Source: Dryomyza anilis
Taxonomy: Eukaryota; Arthropoda; Insecta; Diptera; Dryomyzidae
Length of the DNA stretch: 64,000 nucleotides
Direction of reading: 5' to 3'
Assembly (NCBI GenBank): GCA_951804985.1
Contig: OX638135.1
Coordinates: 43,557,557-43,621,556 of the forward strand
Shown: one piece after another, positions 33,478 through 44,185 of the stretch
How the letters are laid out: each line of letters begins with the position of its first letter
Numbering within the stretch: the first letter of the stretch is position 1
Program-made: the position numbers and the translations under genes
The notes under the pieces: model-generated
The model's database searches: none
Told to the model about the DNA's origin: nothing
What the model saw: only the letters and a program-made list of their open reading frames with translations

Positions 33478-33783
33478 TTATGAGAGATAACTTGTTTCAC
33501 AATCAATGTTTAGTTGGATCTCTGTGTTGGCATAACTCAAAATTTTTCTTGTTAGATCTAGTGTGAAACCGTTCCTTATCATAAAGTCCATGCCAAGTAT
33601 TATTTCGGCTATTATTTCCGCCACTATAAAATCATGCTTAACTGTCGTAGTACCAATCATGATTTGCTTGGTAATTTTTCCTCTCATTGGAGCCTCTTCC
33701 CCTGTCGCTGTTTGCATTCTTATTCATATAAGTGGCTCTACTACGTCCTTAACAAGGTTACTTCTTACTATATAGTGTGAAGC
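33478..33783 (-). pseudogene. Gypsy1 protease fragment, unit 2
   Basis: Same retropepsin second half as 21655-21960, with IILGMDFMIRNG. The active-site segment upstream is degraded as in unit 1. Confidence 0.75.
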
Positions 33784-33918
33784 TCCTGTTAGCTCTCCAA
33801 CGTTACCATATATGCTGTACAATCAATGACTCCTTCGACAGTTAAGCTATTTGGCTTTCGAGCAATTTGTGAAATGGAGATTCTGGGGCAATCGGTTATG
33901 GGAGTCATCTGACTCGTT

Positions 33919-34605
33919 TTAGTTTAAAGCTTGATTAAAATTTACGCTATTTTGGACATAATCCGGTCTTTCTTCATGTCTGGGTTCATCTGCAGATTGA
34001 TTTATTGCGCGCTTGCGTTTTTTACGACAGTCACGTGCCATATGCCCATATGTATCACAGTTGTAACATTTACCTTTGAATTGGGTATCTTTGTTGGCTG
34101 ATGTGTGTTCGGTTTTAACGCCTGCTTTAACTGCTTGGCACACTACTTGAAATAAATCATCGTTCTCCACATTAAATCTACGCGCCTTTGGAGCCGATCG
34201 GCACAACGCATTTGCTGTCTCCTGTGTTAGAGCGATGGTAACCGTTTCCGTAGATGTTACCTTGGGCGAAATCACTGTTGCACGTTTTGTCTCCTGATCG
34301 CGTATGCCATCAACAAACGCGTCGATTTTGCACTTTTCTATGAAATGCGCAAGCCTCTCGATGTCCGCTGCATATGTTTCACCATTTCTATGCATTCGGC
34401 CCTATAGTTCCATTCTGTAGATCTGCTTCATGTGATCACTTCCATATTTCCGTTGCAGTGCAGCCATAACCACTGTGTAACTGTTTCTATCGCTTTCTGG
34501 AACAGTCTGCAATACTTCGGCTGCGCCTCCTTTCAGCGCCACGATAAATCGTCAGTTCCTTCTTTAGCTGGTCGACTTTAAGTTGTTCGAATTTAACCAT
34601 TTTGT
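33919..34605 (-). pseudogene. Gypsy1 gag, longer copy, unit 2
   Basis: The N-terminal block MVKFEQLKVDQLKKELTIYR is followed by a capsid-type region with SDRNSYTVVMAALQRKYGS. A stop lies near 34402. A 158-codon frame at 33919-34395 follows, ending in the zinc knuckle CYNCDTYGHMARDC and a basic tail. The capsid part is what unit 1 has lost. The stop makes this copy non-functional too. Confidence 0.87.
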
Positions 34606-34612
34606 ATCACCA

Positions 34613-34629
34613 TCCCACTTCTGACACCA
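34613..34629 (-). other. Gypsy1 primer-binding site, unit 2
   Basis: TGGTGTCAGAAGTGGGA on the sense strand, next to the 5' LTR, identical to the unit 1 site and tRNA-Leu-like. Confidence 0.75.
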
Positions 34630-34630
34630 A

Positions 34631-35164
34631 TGTTACGAAAATTCAGTCTACGGAAAACTGTTCTATGAGTTCGTATCGCTGGATTGTGTACAAAATAAAA
34701 ACACACTAATATTTGGTTTTAACTAGTATTATTTCAATTATTATTAGTTAACTTTATTTACTTAAATAACAACTTAATAACAATCACTTATAACCACTGC
34801 TGTATTACTACAATTTATCTTGACAATGTTCGCTTACGAGATGCACTAGTTCACTATCAAATCACAACTGAAGTACAGTGCCTCAGATGCGCGGCCTTAT
34901 ATACTGCAGGCATCAGTTCGACACGTTTCGACTTGTTTCGAGAACCTTCTACTCGTTTCGTGAATGACGCATGCTATTGGCATCTCATTCGCACTCATGT
35001 GTTTTAATGCGCTGATCTTCCATCTCTTACTCGCACACTGCCTCAGTGCGCTGAATGATCTTCCGTATCTTTCTAACACATGCTTAGTGCGCTGAATTGT
35101 CTTGCGTCTCATTAATTATTGTTGATTGCTTGCACTATGGGGCAAATTACATCATTTCGTAACA
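34631..35164 (-). repeat. Gypsy1 5' LTR, unit 2
   Basis: 534-bp LTR from TGTTACGAAAATTCAG to CATTTCGTAACA, followed by ATAT and element A sequence. Equivalent to 22381-22914. Confidence 0.92.
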
Positions 35165-36050
35165 ATATTGAGATGGATGGCGACAGGAACGAGGCTCGAA
35201 AATTCTATCAGAAGATAAGACGCCTGACCGGAGGTTTAAAGACCGAACCCTCTTCCTGTCAGGACGATGACGGGAATCTTGTAACAGAGTATGTAACAGG
35301 GTACACTGGGATTATGGAGAGAGCACTTCTCTGATCTTCTAGCAGGCGATGATGACAACTATTCCGCTGATAGAAGACAGCTTAACAACCCCAGTTGCTG
35401 AGGACAGTGTTGACATACCGCCGCCTGACCGTGAAGAGGTCTGTACAGCCATCAACAGGCTAAAAAACAACAAAGCCGCCGGATCGGATGGTCTGCCTGC
35501 TGAATTGTTTAAGACCGGAAGCGATGAGCTCATAACGAGCATGTACCAGCTCATCAGCAGAATATGGTGAGCTGAATATGGCATGCCTAGCAAATGGAAT
35601 CTCAGTATACTCTTCCCAAGCCTTAAGAAGGGGGATCCCACGATACGCGCCAACTACCGCGGGATAAGACTGAAGCCCATCGTCAACAGACTGATTGGAT
35701 CTTATCAGTGCGGCTTCAGATCTGGCAAGTCCACCATAGAACCGATTTTCGCATTGCGCCAAATCATGGAAAAGACCAAAGAGAGGCAGATCGACACCCA
35801 CCACCTCTTCGTCGACTACAAAGCTGCCTTCGACAGTCCGATAAGAAGTCGCCTATACGCCACCATGTCTGAGTTCGGTATACCTGCGAAACTTATAAGG
35901 CTTTGCAGGATGACCCTGAGCAACACACGTTGCTCAGTGAGAATTGGGAACAACCTCAACGATACGTTTAATACCGAACGAGGTTTAAGACAAGCCGATT
36001 CCCTATAATAATGGAGAAAATTGTAAGAGTTGCACAACTCCATCACAATA
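35165..36050 (+). pseudogene. Element A reverse transcriptase part, unit 2
   Basis: Same content as 22915-23800. An extra stop (TGG to TGA, near 35568) splits the RT into two frames, 35349-35570 and 35583-36008. It is otherwise almost identical, ending at GLRQADSL and the MEKIVRVAQLHHN tail. Confidence 0.85.
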
Positions 36051-37481
36051 ATGGCACTAGGTGAGACCCAGGTTAATGAGGGTGCAGGTCCACTGGTTTT
36101 CATATACCTGTTTATCACCTATTGCCATTATTCTCTGCCCATAGGGGCCATGCTCTTTTTATTCGAAGTGACGTTGCGTATCAACTGCAGAAACAACATA
36201 GTGTGTCGGATAGCGAATTTAATACTATTTGGGTTAAATTCAAAATTCAAACACACATCATGCACTTGTGCTTTCTTTATAGGAGTCCGAATTTAGATAG
36301 GGTTTCCACCTGTAATAAGCTGGATTCCTTATCTGATTCGATCTCAAATATATTGGAGCAATTTCCAAACAGTGAAATTGTTTTTGCCGGCGATTTTAAT
36401 GTGCACAACGCCACTTGGTTGAGCCACTCGGGTCTATCAACACAGGAGGGTGATTATGTTGAGCTTTTTGCCGAGTGCAACCAACTCACTCAAATGGTGA
36501 AGGAGCCGACGTATATTTCACGCGTCGGCGGGCAAAGCCCAAAAGTCCTAGACCTCTTTCTGACTTTACATCATGAAAAATATGATGTAAAAGTCCTTGC
36601 ACCTCATGGTAATTCCGACCACTGTACTGTTTACGCCGAGTTTTCGTATTCTAGTTTACGCGCCTCTTCGATTAAAGCCCCGAAGAGGAATATACGGCTT
36701 AACAAAAACGCAAATTGGGTTGCGTTTAATGATTTTTTTCGCAACATTAATTGGAAATTGTGTTTCGCTGACAGATACATAAATGCTGCGGCTTTAATGG
36801 TACGAAATATTATTTTATTAGGTATGTGGTCCTTCATACCTTCTAAAAAAATTAGCATTAAACCTAAGGACCACTCTTGGTTTAATGAGACTTGCAGGAT
36901 TGCGGTAAGGTCGAAAGAGGAAGCCTTTAAGAATTGGCGTTCTAACAAGAATGCTGATACTGAAAGACTTCGTATACAGGCTAGGAATCGCTGTAATGCC
37001 GTGATCTCGCGCGAAAAGTTTCTTCGCGAACAAAACGCGCGCAAAAAGATCCTACTCTATCACAGGGGTAGTAAAAATTTCTGGTCATTTGTAAAAAGGG
37101 TGAAGAATCAGACGACATCGTCTACTCCAACTCTTAGTATGAATGACCAGACCTTCACTGACCCGGTATATAAAGCTAATCTCTTGACAGAATTATTTGC
37201 AAATAATTCAACGCTCCCAGATAGTAATCAACCACAGCCCGTCGTCGATTTTGTTTCTTCTGCAATGCCGGAGATACATTTTCGAACTCGGGCAGTTAAA
37301 AAGGTTTTAGCAAACCTCAACATTAACAAAGCCTCTGGGCCAGATGGCATTTCTGCCCATGTGTTGAAGAAGTGCGCGTCAACGCTGGCTTGTCCGTCGC
37401 GTAACCTTTTCAACATCTCCTACACGACAGGAGTTTTTCCATCTTGTTGGAAGGTTGCCAATGTCCAGCCAGTTCCGAAAA
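36051..37481 (+). pseudogene. LINE J left arm, unit 2 (long open frame)
   Basis: A frame of 465 codons is open at 36122-37519. It covers the endonuclease (FIRSDVAYQLQ, VFAGDFNVHNATWLSHSG, PKVLDLFLTLHHEKY, GNSDHCTVYAEF with the SDH catalytic block), the basic linker and the start of the RT (NKASGPDGISAHVLKK). The complete endonuclease is visible here, in contrast to unit 1. A frameshift separates the start codon region at 36051 from this frame, and the protein ends in palindrome-junction sequence. The RT catalytic part is missing. Confidence 0.87.
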
Positions 37482-39268
37482 CTCGATATCCGAAAACTCG
37501 ATATCCATCGAGGAAATGATTCACCGACACCATATGCAATTAGTTTTTAAACGAGGGCTTTATGCCACACTCGATCAAAAGCCTTGGAGATATCAAGAGC
37601 AACAGCCTTGCTCTCCCCGAAAAGGTGAACACAATTATTCCACTTTTCGGAGAGGACCGCCATCAAGTCACCTGTGGATCTGGTCCTACGGAAACCGTAT
37701 TGTCGGTCACTGAGCAATTCGTTGTGCTCAAGATAGTTCACAAGGTGGAAGTTAATTACGTTCTCCATTACCTTGGAGAGTGCAGAGCATATTGCAATGG
37801 TTCGGTAATTGGCAGGGTTCGTGGCGTCGCTATTTTTCGGAACTGGCTGGACATTGGCAACCTTCCAATAAGATGGAAAAACTCCTGTCGTGTAGGAGAT
37901 GTTGAAAAGGTTACGTAACATCTTGAAGAAGCCAGCTTCTTCAACACATGGGCAGATATGCCATCTGACCCAGAGGCTTTGTTAATGTTGAGGTTTGCTA
38001 AAACCTTTTTAACTGCCCGAGTTCGAAAATGTATCTCCGGCATTGCAGAAGAAACAAAATCGACGACGGGCAGTGGTTGATTACTTTCTGGGAGCGTTGA
38101 ATTATTTGCAAATAATTCTGCCAAGAGATTAGTTTTATCAACCGGATCAGTGAAGGTCTGGCCATTCATACTAAGAGTTGGAGTAGACGATGTCGTCTGA
38201 TTCTTCACCCTTTTTACAAATGACCAGAAATTTGTACTACCCCTGTGATAGAGTAGGACCTTTTTGCGCGCGTTTCGTTCGCGAAGAAACTTTTCGTACG
38301 AGATCACGGCATTACAGCGATTCCTAGCCTGTATACGAAGTCTTTCAGTATCAACATTCTTTTTAGAACACCAAGTCTGAAAGGCTTCTTCTTTCGACCT
38401 GACTGTAATTCTGCAAGGCTCATTAAACCAAGAGTGGTCCTTAGGTTTAATGCTAATTTTTTTAGAAGGTATGAAGGACCACATACCTAATAAAATAATA
38501 TTTTGTACCATTAAAGCAGCAGCAATTATGTCTCTGTCAGCGAAACACAATTTCCAATTAAAGTTGCGAAAAAAATGATATAACGCAACCCAATTTGCGT
38601 TTTCGTAAAGCCATACATTCCTCTTCGGGGCTTTAATCGAAGAGGCGCGTAAACTAGAATACGGAAACTCAGCGGAAACAGTACAGTGGTCGGGATTACC
38701 AAGGACTTTTACATAATATTTTTCATGATGTGAAGTCAGAAAAAGGTCTAGGACTTTTGGGCTTTGCCCGCCGACGCGTGAAATATACGTCGGCTCCTTC
38801 ACCATTTGAATGAGTTGGTTGCACTCGGCAAAAAGCTCAACATAACAACCCTCCTGTGTTGATAGACCCGAGTGGCTCAACCAAGTGGCGTTGTGCACAT
38901 TAAAATCGCCGGCAACAACAATTTCACTGCCTGGAAATTGCTCCAATATATTTGAGATCGAGTCAGATAAGGCATCCAGCTTATAACAGGTGGAAACCCT
39001 ATCTAGATTCGGACTCCTATAAAGAAAGAATCAAGTGCATGATGTGTGTTTGAATTTTTAAATTAACCCAAATAGTATTAAATTCGCTATCCGACACACT
39101 ATGTTGTTGCTGCAGTTGATACGCAACGTCACTCCGAATAAAAAGAGCAAGGCCTCTATGCCAGAGAATAATGGCAATAGGTGATAACCAGGTATATGAA
39201 AATCCAGTGGATCTGCACCCTCATTAACCTGGGTCTCACCTAGTGCCATTATTTGTGTCCTATGGATG
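37482..39268 (-). pseudogene. LINE J right arm, unit 2
   Basis: Inverted partner of 36051-37481. A frame of 392 codons at 37768-38946 covers the endonuclease (VVAGDFNVHNATWLSHSG), linker and first RT block. A separate frame at 37547-37921 has YGFRRTRSTGDLMAVLSE and ALDISKAFDRVWHKALV. It ends at GATG (39265-39268), the gypsy2 target duplication. Confidence 0.87.
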
Positions 39269-39947
39269 TGTTAATATCCCTATTTTATCACCTAAAAATT
39301 AGACATTTAATAAATAATAACACTTACTCCATTTCAAGTTTATCCTTTTTATAATTTTTATTTCCTTTTACAGCTCCACTTCTTGGACTCACTTCTTAAT
39401 CTTATAACAACTGTCTTAAGAACTAAATAACTAAAGCTTAAATACTAATACTTAAACTAAGTTTCAATGCTACTTTCTCAAACATCTCTTGCTGTTTTTC
39501 TTTAAATTCACATTTCGCCAGAGTTCTTAACCCTGACCGTGAGAAAAACCGCAACTCATACAAAAATTCATTAACTCATGACAACCTTAATTTAAAGTCG
39601 TCATGAGTTTCTTTGCCTACCAGGTAGTTTTATTGCGTGCATATTTGTTTACAATTCAACCGTTTAACGCTGCCGCGAATTGGGTTCGCAGTCACTAGTG
39701 CTGACATTGTATATTTTCGCCGCATGTTTTAACAACAACAGCAAGTGCGTTGTTAACCCATGTTGAAAATGGCATGCTTTTGTTTTCAATAACAATTGCA
39801 CAATATATTATTAAAATATGTTAGCAACCTAATTTAATGAACAGCAAGAGATGCCCAATAGGAAAAGTGTATTCAAATGACTGATTGTCATCTGCCTTAG
39901 GAGAAATGTGTTCAAATGACTGATTGCCATAATATTGACACTCAACA
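39269..39947 (-). repeat. Gypsy2 3' LTR
   Basis: From TGTTAATATCCCTATTTTATC to TTGACACTCAACA, 679 bp, the same length as the 5' LTR. The polypurine tract (AAAGGGGGAGGAA on the sense strand) abuts it at 39948-39960. It differs from the 5' LTR by scattered substitutions. Confidence 0.95.
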
Positions 39948-40089
39948 TTCCTCCCCCTTTACAAAAAAAAAAAAAATTTTTTTTTTTTTCTTATATCACT
40001 TCCAACCTCCATATATTAACTTACTCTATTCTTACTACATACACATATATACGTTCGCCTTCCTGCTTATTAATCATCGTTTTTGTGTA

Positions 40090-41082
40090 CTATTGCCGTT
40101 GTTTACCTCATGGTTGTCTTCTATTTCCTTTTGTAATTGCTCCAGTGTCCTCTGTAAGTTACGTGTGGCCTGTTAAGTTACTGCTCGTTCCCACAGGCTT
40201 ACCGGTGCCTCTGTTTTAAAATATTCTTCTTCCTCGTATGCCTTTATAGCTCCCTGGGTGGGCTCAAATAGAACTTTTCCCGCTGGTGCCTTGGATTTGT
40301 ACCAATTCTCTCCGTCGTTGGACACCATAGGTATTATGGTTGGCTCTGCAGACAGCAAAACCCTTCTTACCATTGGCATGGGTGCAGCGAGCCCCATCTG
40401 TGATAGCGGTACTTCTAGTCCAGTGTTGCCTTCAGATCCTCTTGGTTGTTCTCTGGCTTACTTACTTCTGATTGCTTATCATTAGTTTCGAATGTATTGC
40501 TTATCATGTGGTCGAATTGCTGTATTTCGAACTCATGCCACATCACAGGTGTATTTTTGAACGCGATCCGCAACTCGTGGTTTCTCAACGAACAACCCTG
40601 ACTTATGACGAAATATCCAAAACCAGTTAGCCTTACTTCGGCTTCTTCTTCGCCGCACTGTAGGACAAATCCCTCATCATGTCCTCTGTATAAACATCGG
40701 TTGGGTGTTTCGGTTTTTACCAGATAAAACACGTTTGCAGCCACTGCCGCAAATTTACAGCTTGCCCTCAGACTTTCACCTGGTCACAGCATTCCAACCT
40801 CACAGCTTTGACTCCCGCTGGTCAGCTCTACTCCTGGATTTCGGCACAGTATAGCACCTTTGTTCATCGCTGACTGCCCTGCGAGCTTTACACACCGGGA
40901 CACGTCTTCTCCTGACAGTTTTAGGTACCTATCCTTCTTCCTGCTGGCCGCTATGTATTCTCCTGCGTTCTGCACCACCAAGTCCCATCCCTTTTGGCCT
41001 GGAAATGGAACGGCATACACCTTCAACAAATTGAATGGAGTAGGCTCTGGTAAAGGAATTTTTACTACTACTACTAGTAGGT
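40090..41082 (-). pseudogene. Gypsy2 env, 3' half
   Basis: The minus-strand coding region downstream of SINE T3. Open pieces lie at 41029-40784 and 40744-40415 in one frame, separated by an in-frame stop near 40784. A further piece at 40397-40173 is reached through a one-base loss near 40420, and a later stop near 40173 truncates the tail. The region has conserved-looking Cys residues (for example GFVLQCGEEEAEVRL) and a hydrophilic C-terminus. The product of an intact gene would be the C-terminal part of an envelope fusion glycoprotein. This gene is disrupted by the SINE, a stop and a frameshift. Confidence 0.82.
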
Positions 41083-41390
41083 AGCCGCGGTAGCTCAGTG
41101 TTTAGTGCGTTGGACTGCGAGTCGAAAGGTTCCCGGTTCAAGCCTGGACTGGGGCTAACAACATCTTTTCATAGAAACATTTTTCTATACCGCGCTACCT
41201 CTCGTCAGTAAATGTCAAACCTACGAGAGTAAAACCATTGCCTATGAAAAAGCTCTCACCCGCCGTTCGGATTCGGCAATAAACTGTAGGTCCCACCACT
41301 TTGAGTACAAATATAACACGCACAGCTCAAAATGGTGAGAGAGCTCGGCCAAAGTTCTGTACAGGACTGTAGCGCCAAACTATTATTATA
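41083..41390 (+). mobile_element. tRNA-derived SINE, copy T3 in gypsy2 env
   Basis: Head at 41083-41157 with A and B boxes, body and ATT-rich tail as in T1. Private differences are GTGTTTAG, GGTTCCCGG, AATGTCAAACC and CGGCCAAAGTTC. TACTAGT occurs just before the SINE and again shortly after its tail, a probable target duplication in env. It is inserted opposite to env. Confidence 0.87.
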
Positions 41391-42345
41391 TGATATTATT
41401 TACTAGTGACCCGCTGCTTGCAAATGTCTTTTGTACATTGAGTACATCATTTAGAAACCACCGGGAATCTGATGCCAACTTCAGTTCTGATGTCAGTTCA
41501 CTCAGCATCGCCTTATCGAGTATATCTGGATGTAGTACCCCATGCGTCAGATGTTCTAAAATAGCCAACTCCCTGGTCTGCTGACCCTGGAGCTCTATTA
41601 GGTTTATGTTCACGATTGTCTTAATTCGCAGCATTTTAATAGAGAATTTCAACGAAGCCATCCTTTCTTGTGACTGTGTTTTAACTGTGGCTAGGTCCGT
41701 CAGCGTGGCGTTCAATCCAATCTGTAACCCTTCTATCTCCTTTATCGTTGCTTCCAGGGGTCTGGCCAATTTATCATAATTACTGGCCGTAACTTGTTTT
41801 TCCATCATATCATTGGTTTTGCGCTCTCTATTCTCCAACTGCATCAGGTGGTTGCCTATTATACGCTCGTCACGGTGGTCCATTACTCCAAATGCCCAGT
41901 GCAGAGCTTCCCCTACTATCTCTATAGCTCGCTTTGTCTTTCCTCCTTGGTAATAGTTGCCACTGCTATCATGCTTCTCCATCATCCCTTTAATTCGATT
42001 GCTTGTTTTTTGTACATTCGTCAAGACAGCTTCTGTTTCTTTCCATGGTATGCCACACGCCTCTACGTATTCCATTGTGGCTACAAGCTGTTCCATTGTC
42101 TTACATGAATCTTGCCCCTTCGTGATAAAGTCGGCAGTTAGCTTCAATAATTCTTTTAGATCGGTCGGCACAAACTTTGTTATCACGTCCATTCGTCGTT
42201 GTAAATCCACGCATCTGACTTTCTCTCGAACATTAGTGGGTGTTGATCCAACGCTGTCGGTCTCCAAATGAGTTCACCATTGACCACCATTACGAACAGG
42301 AAAGTCAAAATTATCGCCAACATTATACACTTATTTAATTTATAT
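41386..42345 (-). pseudogene. Gypsy2 env, 5' half
   Basis: A 293-codon minus-strand frame at 42267-41386 resembles the N-terminal and fusion regions of errantivirus envelope proteins. It has a basic KTKR site followed by a hydrophobic segment (AIEIVGEALHWAFGVMDH) and a long helical, coiled-coil-like region. A signal-peptide-like hydrophobic stretch lies just upstream (about 42276-42340) but in another frame, with a stop before the main frame, so the start is broken by a frameshift. The frame runs into the SINE tail at 41386. Env acts at membranes in cell entry; this copy is inactive. Confidence 0.8.
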
Positions 42346-42589
42346 TAAATTTCCTGTCACAGAGTTGAAGTGTAATGAAGTTGATTCGCTCCAATTTTTA
42401 CTTATATCTAAGTTTGTTATATACTATTTTGTATTAGTTATCGCAGTAATCTACCCATATACAAATAATCTTATTATACATAGTTGCTCCAGTACATTTT
42501 ATTCATTGTGCATTCAGCGTATATACATATATTGCACCAACAAAAACTCTTAAAATTGACCTTAGATTATACTGCTGTATATATACTTA

Positions 42590-43125
42590 TTTGTGTTTCA
42601 TTAAAATTCTGAAAATTTACCTTAGCCGTTAGTCTGAGTAATAACAATTACTGCAATGTGTGCAACTCTATTATATTATAATTGTGTATATACAAAATAT
42701 TCTTATGAAACAAAATATGCAACTCTATGTGCATTAAAATTATCTTCTTATTAATTTAATATATATTCACAAAATAAAATATGCAACTGTATATCGTTGT
42801 AATCTTCTAAATACAAAATATTTTTGAAATAAAATATGTAACTCTATGTGCATTCAAATTATCTTCTTTTTCATTTAAAATATGCATCTGTATATACGTT
42901 GTAATTTTCTAAATAAAAAATATTTTTGAAACAAAATATGCAACTCTATTTGCATTATAATTATCATCTTCTTTTTGCAAAATACAATAAGTAACTCTAT
43001 GTGCATTCAAATTATCTTCTTCTTCATTTAAAATATGTATCTGTATATACGTTGTAATTTTCTAAATACAAAATATTTTTAAAATAAAATATGCAACTCT
43101 ATTTGCATTATAATTATCATCTTAT
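42590..43125. repeat. AT-rich tandem array in the gypsy2 spacer
   Basis: Motifs ATGCAACTCTATGTGCATT, AATTATCTTCTT, ATCTGTATATACGTTG and CTAAATACAAAATATTTTT recur in order, with a higher-order step of about 200 bp and shorter sub-repeats. The array lies between env and integrase and encodes nothing recognisable. The adjacent 42346-42589 is AT-rich without repeats. Confidence 0.65.
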
Positions 43126-43245
43126 TTTCGTATGATGTAAGAGAAAAAACTTCAAATAAGAATTCATTCACAAAAACAATCTCCACATATCTTCACCTCG
43201 CCCTAAATTTGCGGCCTACTATCTTTCATAAGCGGTTCGGCCAAA

Positions 43246-43290
43246 AAATTTCCAATTTAGCTTACTCAACATTCTGCCCCCGTATACTTC
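43246..43290 (-). repeat. LTR-end-like and purine-tract-like sequence inside gypsy2
   Basis: ACTCAACATTCTGCCCCC here resembles CACTCAACATTCCTCCCCC at the junction of the gypsy2 LTR and its purine tract (39941-39958). A homopolymer T run follows on both. It may be the remnant of another LTR boundary. I cannot find a matching second end, so this is tentative. Confidence 0.35.
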
Positions 43291-43432
43291 CGTTTTTTTT
43301 TTTTTTTTTTTTGTTTTGGTATCGTGTAATTTATTGTATTTATACCTGAGTTTCTTTATCATAATTCGTTCAGTGTTGTATCATATCTCAATTGTATTAT
43401 TTCAATTCTGTAATACTTCAATTTCCTCAATT

Positions 43433-43654
43433 ATGGCGACTTCGAGTATCTTTGACTTCTGCGAGGGATATGCCCGGCAGTGGTCATTAAAGTACTGCTG
43501 GGACGAGCCCGGATTGGTCGAGTTCGTCAAAGCAACCATCGAGGAAGGCAGGCGTCGAAACACCTTAAAGGAAGCTATCCTATGCATTCAAAGCATAGAA
43601 ATGATGTTATTCTACTCAAACGAGGGGATACACTGTAGAGCATATACCTGACAT
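43433..43654 (+). CDS. Small ORF of unknown function, antisense to gypsy2
   Basis: A 72-codon plus-strand frame starting MATSSIFDFCEGYARQW and ending in CRAYT. It can be extended in frame to 43316, but the upstream part is low-complexity and hydrophobic, so I prefer the ATG at 43433. Its base composition is much less AT-rich than the sequence on both sides. An initiator-like TTCAGTG lies about 65 bases upstream, and AATAAA motifs followed by A-rich sequence lie at about 43700-43750. It opposes the gypsy2 genes and lies between integrase and env. I do not recognise the protein. It may be a captured exon, a retrocopy, an antisense accessory gene, or chance. Confidence 0.35.
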
Positions 43655-43784
43655 CCTGACTTCGTTGCACCTGCTGAATCGTAACTCGAAGTAAAAATTA
43701 ATAAAAATTGTTTCTAAATATATAAAAATAAATAAAAAATAAAAAAAAAATTAAAACAACTATTCTTTTTATTTCAACAAAATT

Positions 43785-44185
43785 TCTCTGTCAAATATTT
43801 CAGCTAATTTTGGGGTTTTAGCCATATTTACTTATTTCCAGCTATTTCTGATTTTAAATCTCTTCAATTATTTTCAGCTATTTTTGATTTTAAACCTCTT
43901 AATTATTTTCAGCTCTTTTAATTTTATACATCTTCAAATATTTTCAGCTATTTTTGATTTTAGAAATCTTCAATTATTCTCACGTTTTCAGCAGTTAATA
44001 CTATGTAAAAAGAATATTAAAATAAAATAATAAAACGAAAATTCAAAATAACTGTTCTTTCTATTCCAAGAAAAATTGGGGGTTTTGACCAGCTATTTTG
44101 ATTTTAAACATCTTTAATTATTTTCAGCTATTTTTGATTTTCAACATCTTCAAATATTTTCAGCTATTTTTGATTTTCGTAAATC
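43785..44185. repeat. ~37-bp tandem repeat, two blocks
   Basis: TTCAGCTATTTTTGATTTTA followed by AATCTTCAATTATT recurs about every 36-38 bp at 43790-43985 and again at 44090-44185. An AT-rich interval containing ATAACTGTTCTTT lies between them. No coding content. Confidence 0.75.

Larger units (their letters stand above)
28405..41082. repeat. Large tandem duplication, unit 2 (12.7 kb)
   Basis: Second copy of 16571-28404 in the same orientation. It is the more complete copy, keeping the gag, J and env segments missing from unit 1. It ends at the third SINE (T3, 41083). Confidence 0.93.

Noticed and set aside
16571..41082. The duplication as an assembly artefact
   Set aside because: Units differ by three deletions and many substitutions, and the middle SINE has flanks from two elements, which a simple collapse or repeat of one contig would not produce. 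Long reads would settle it.
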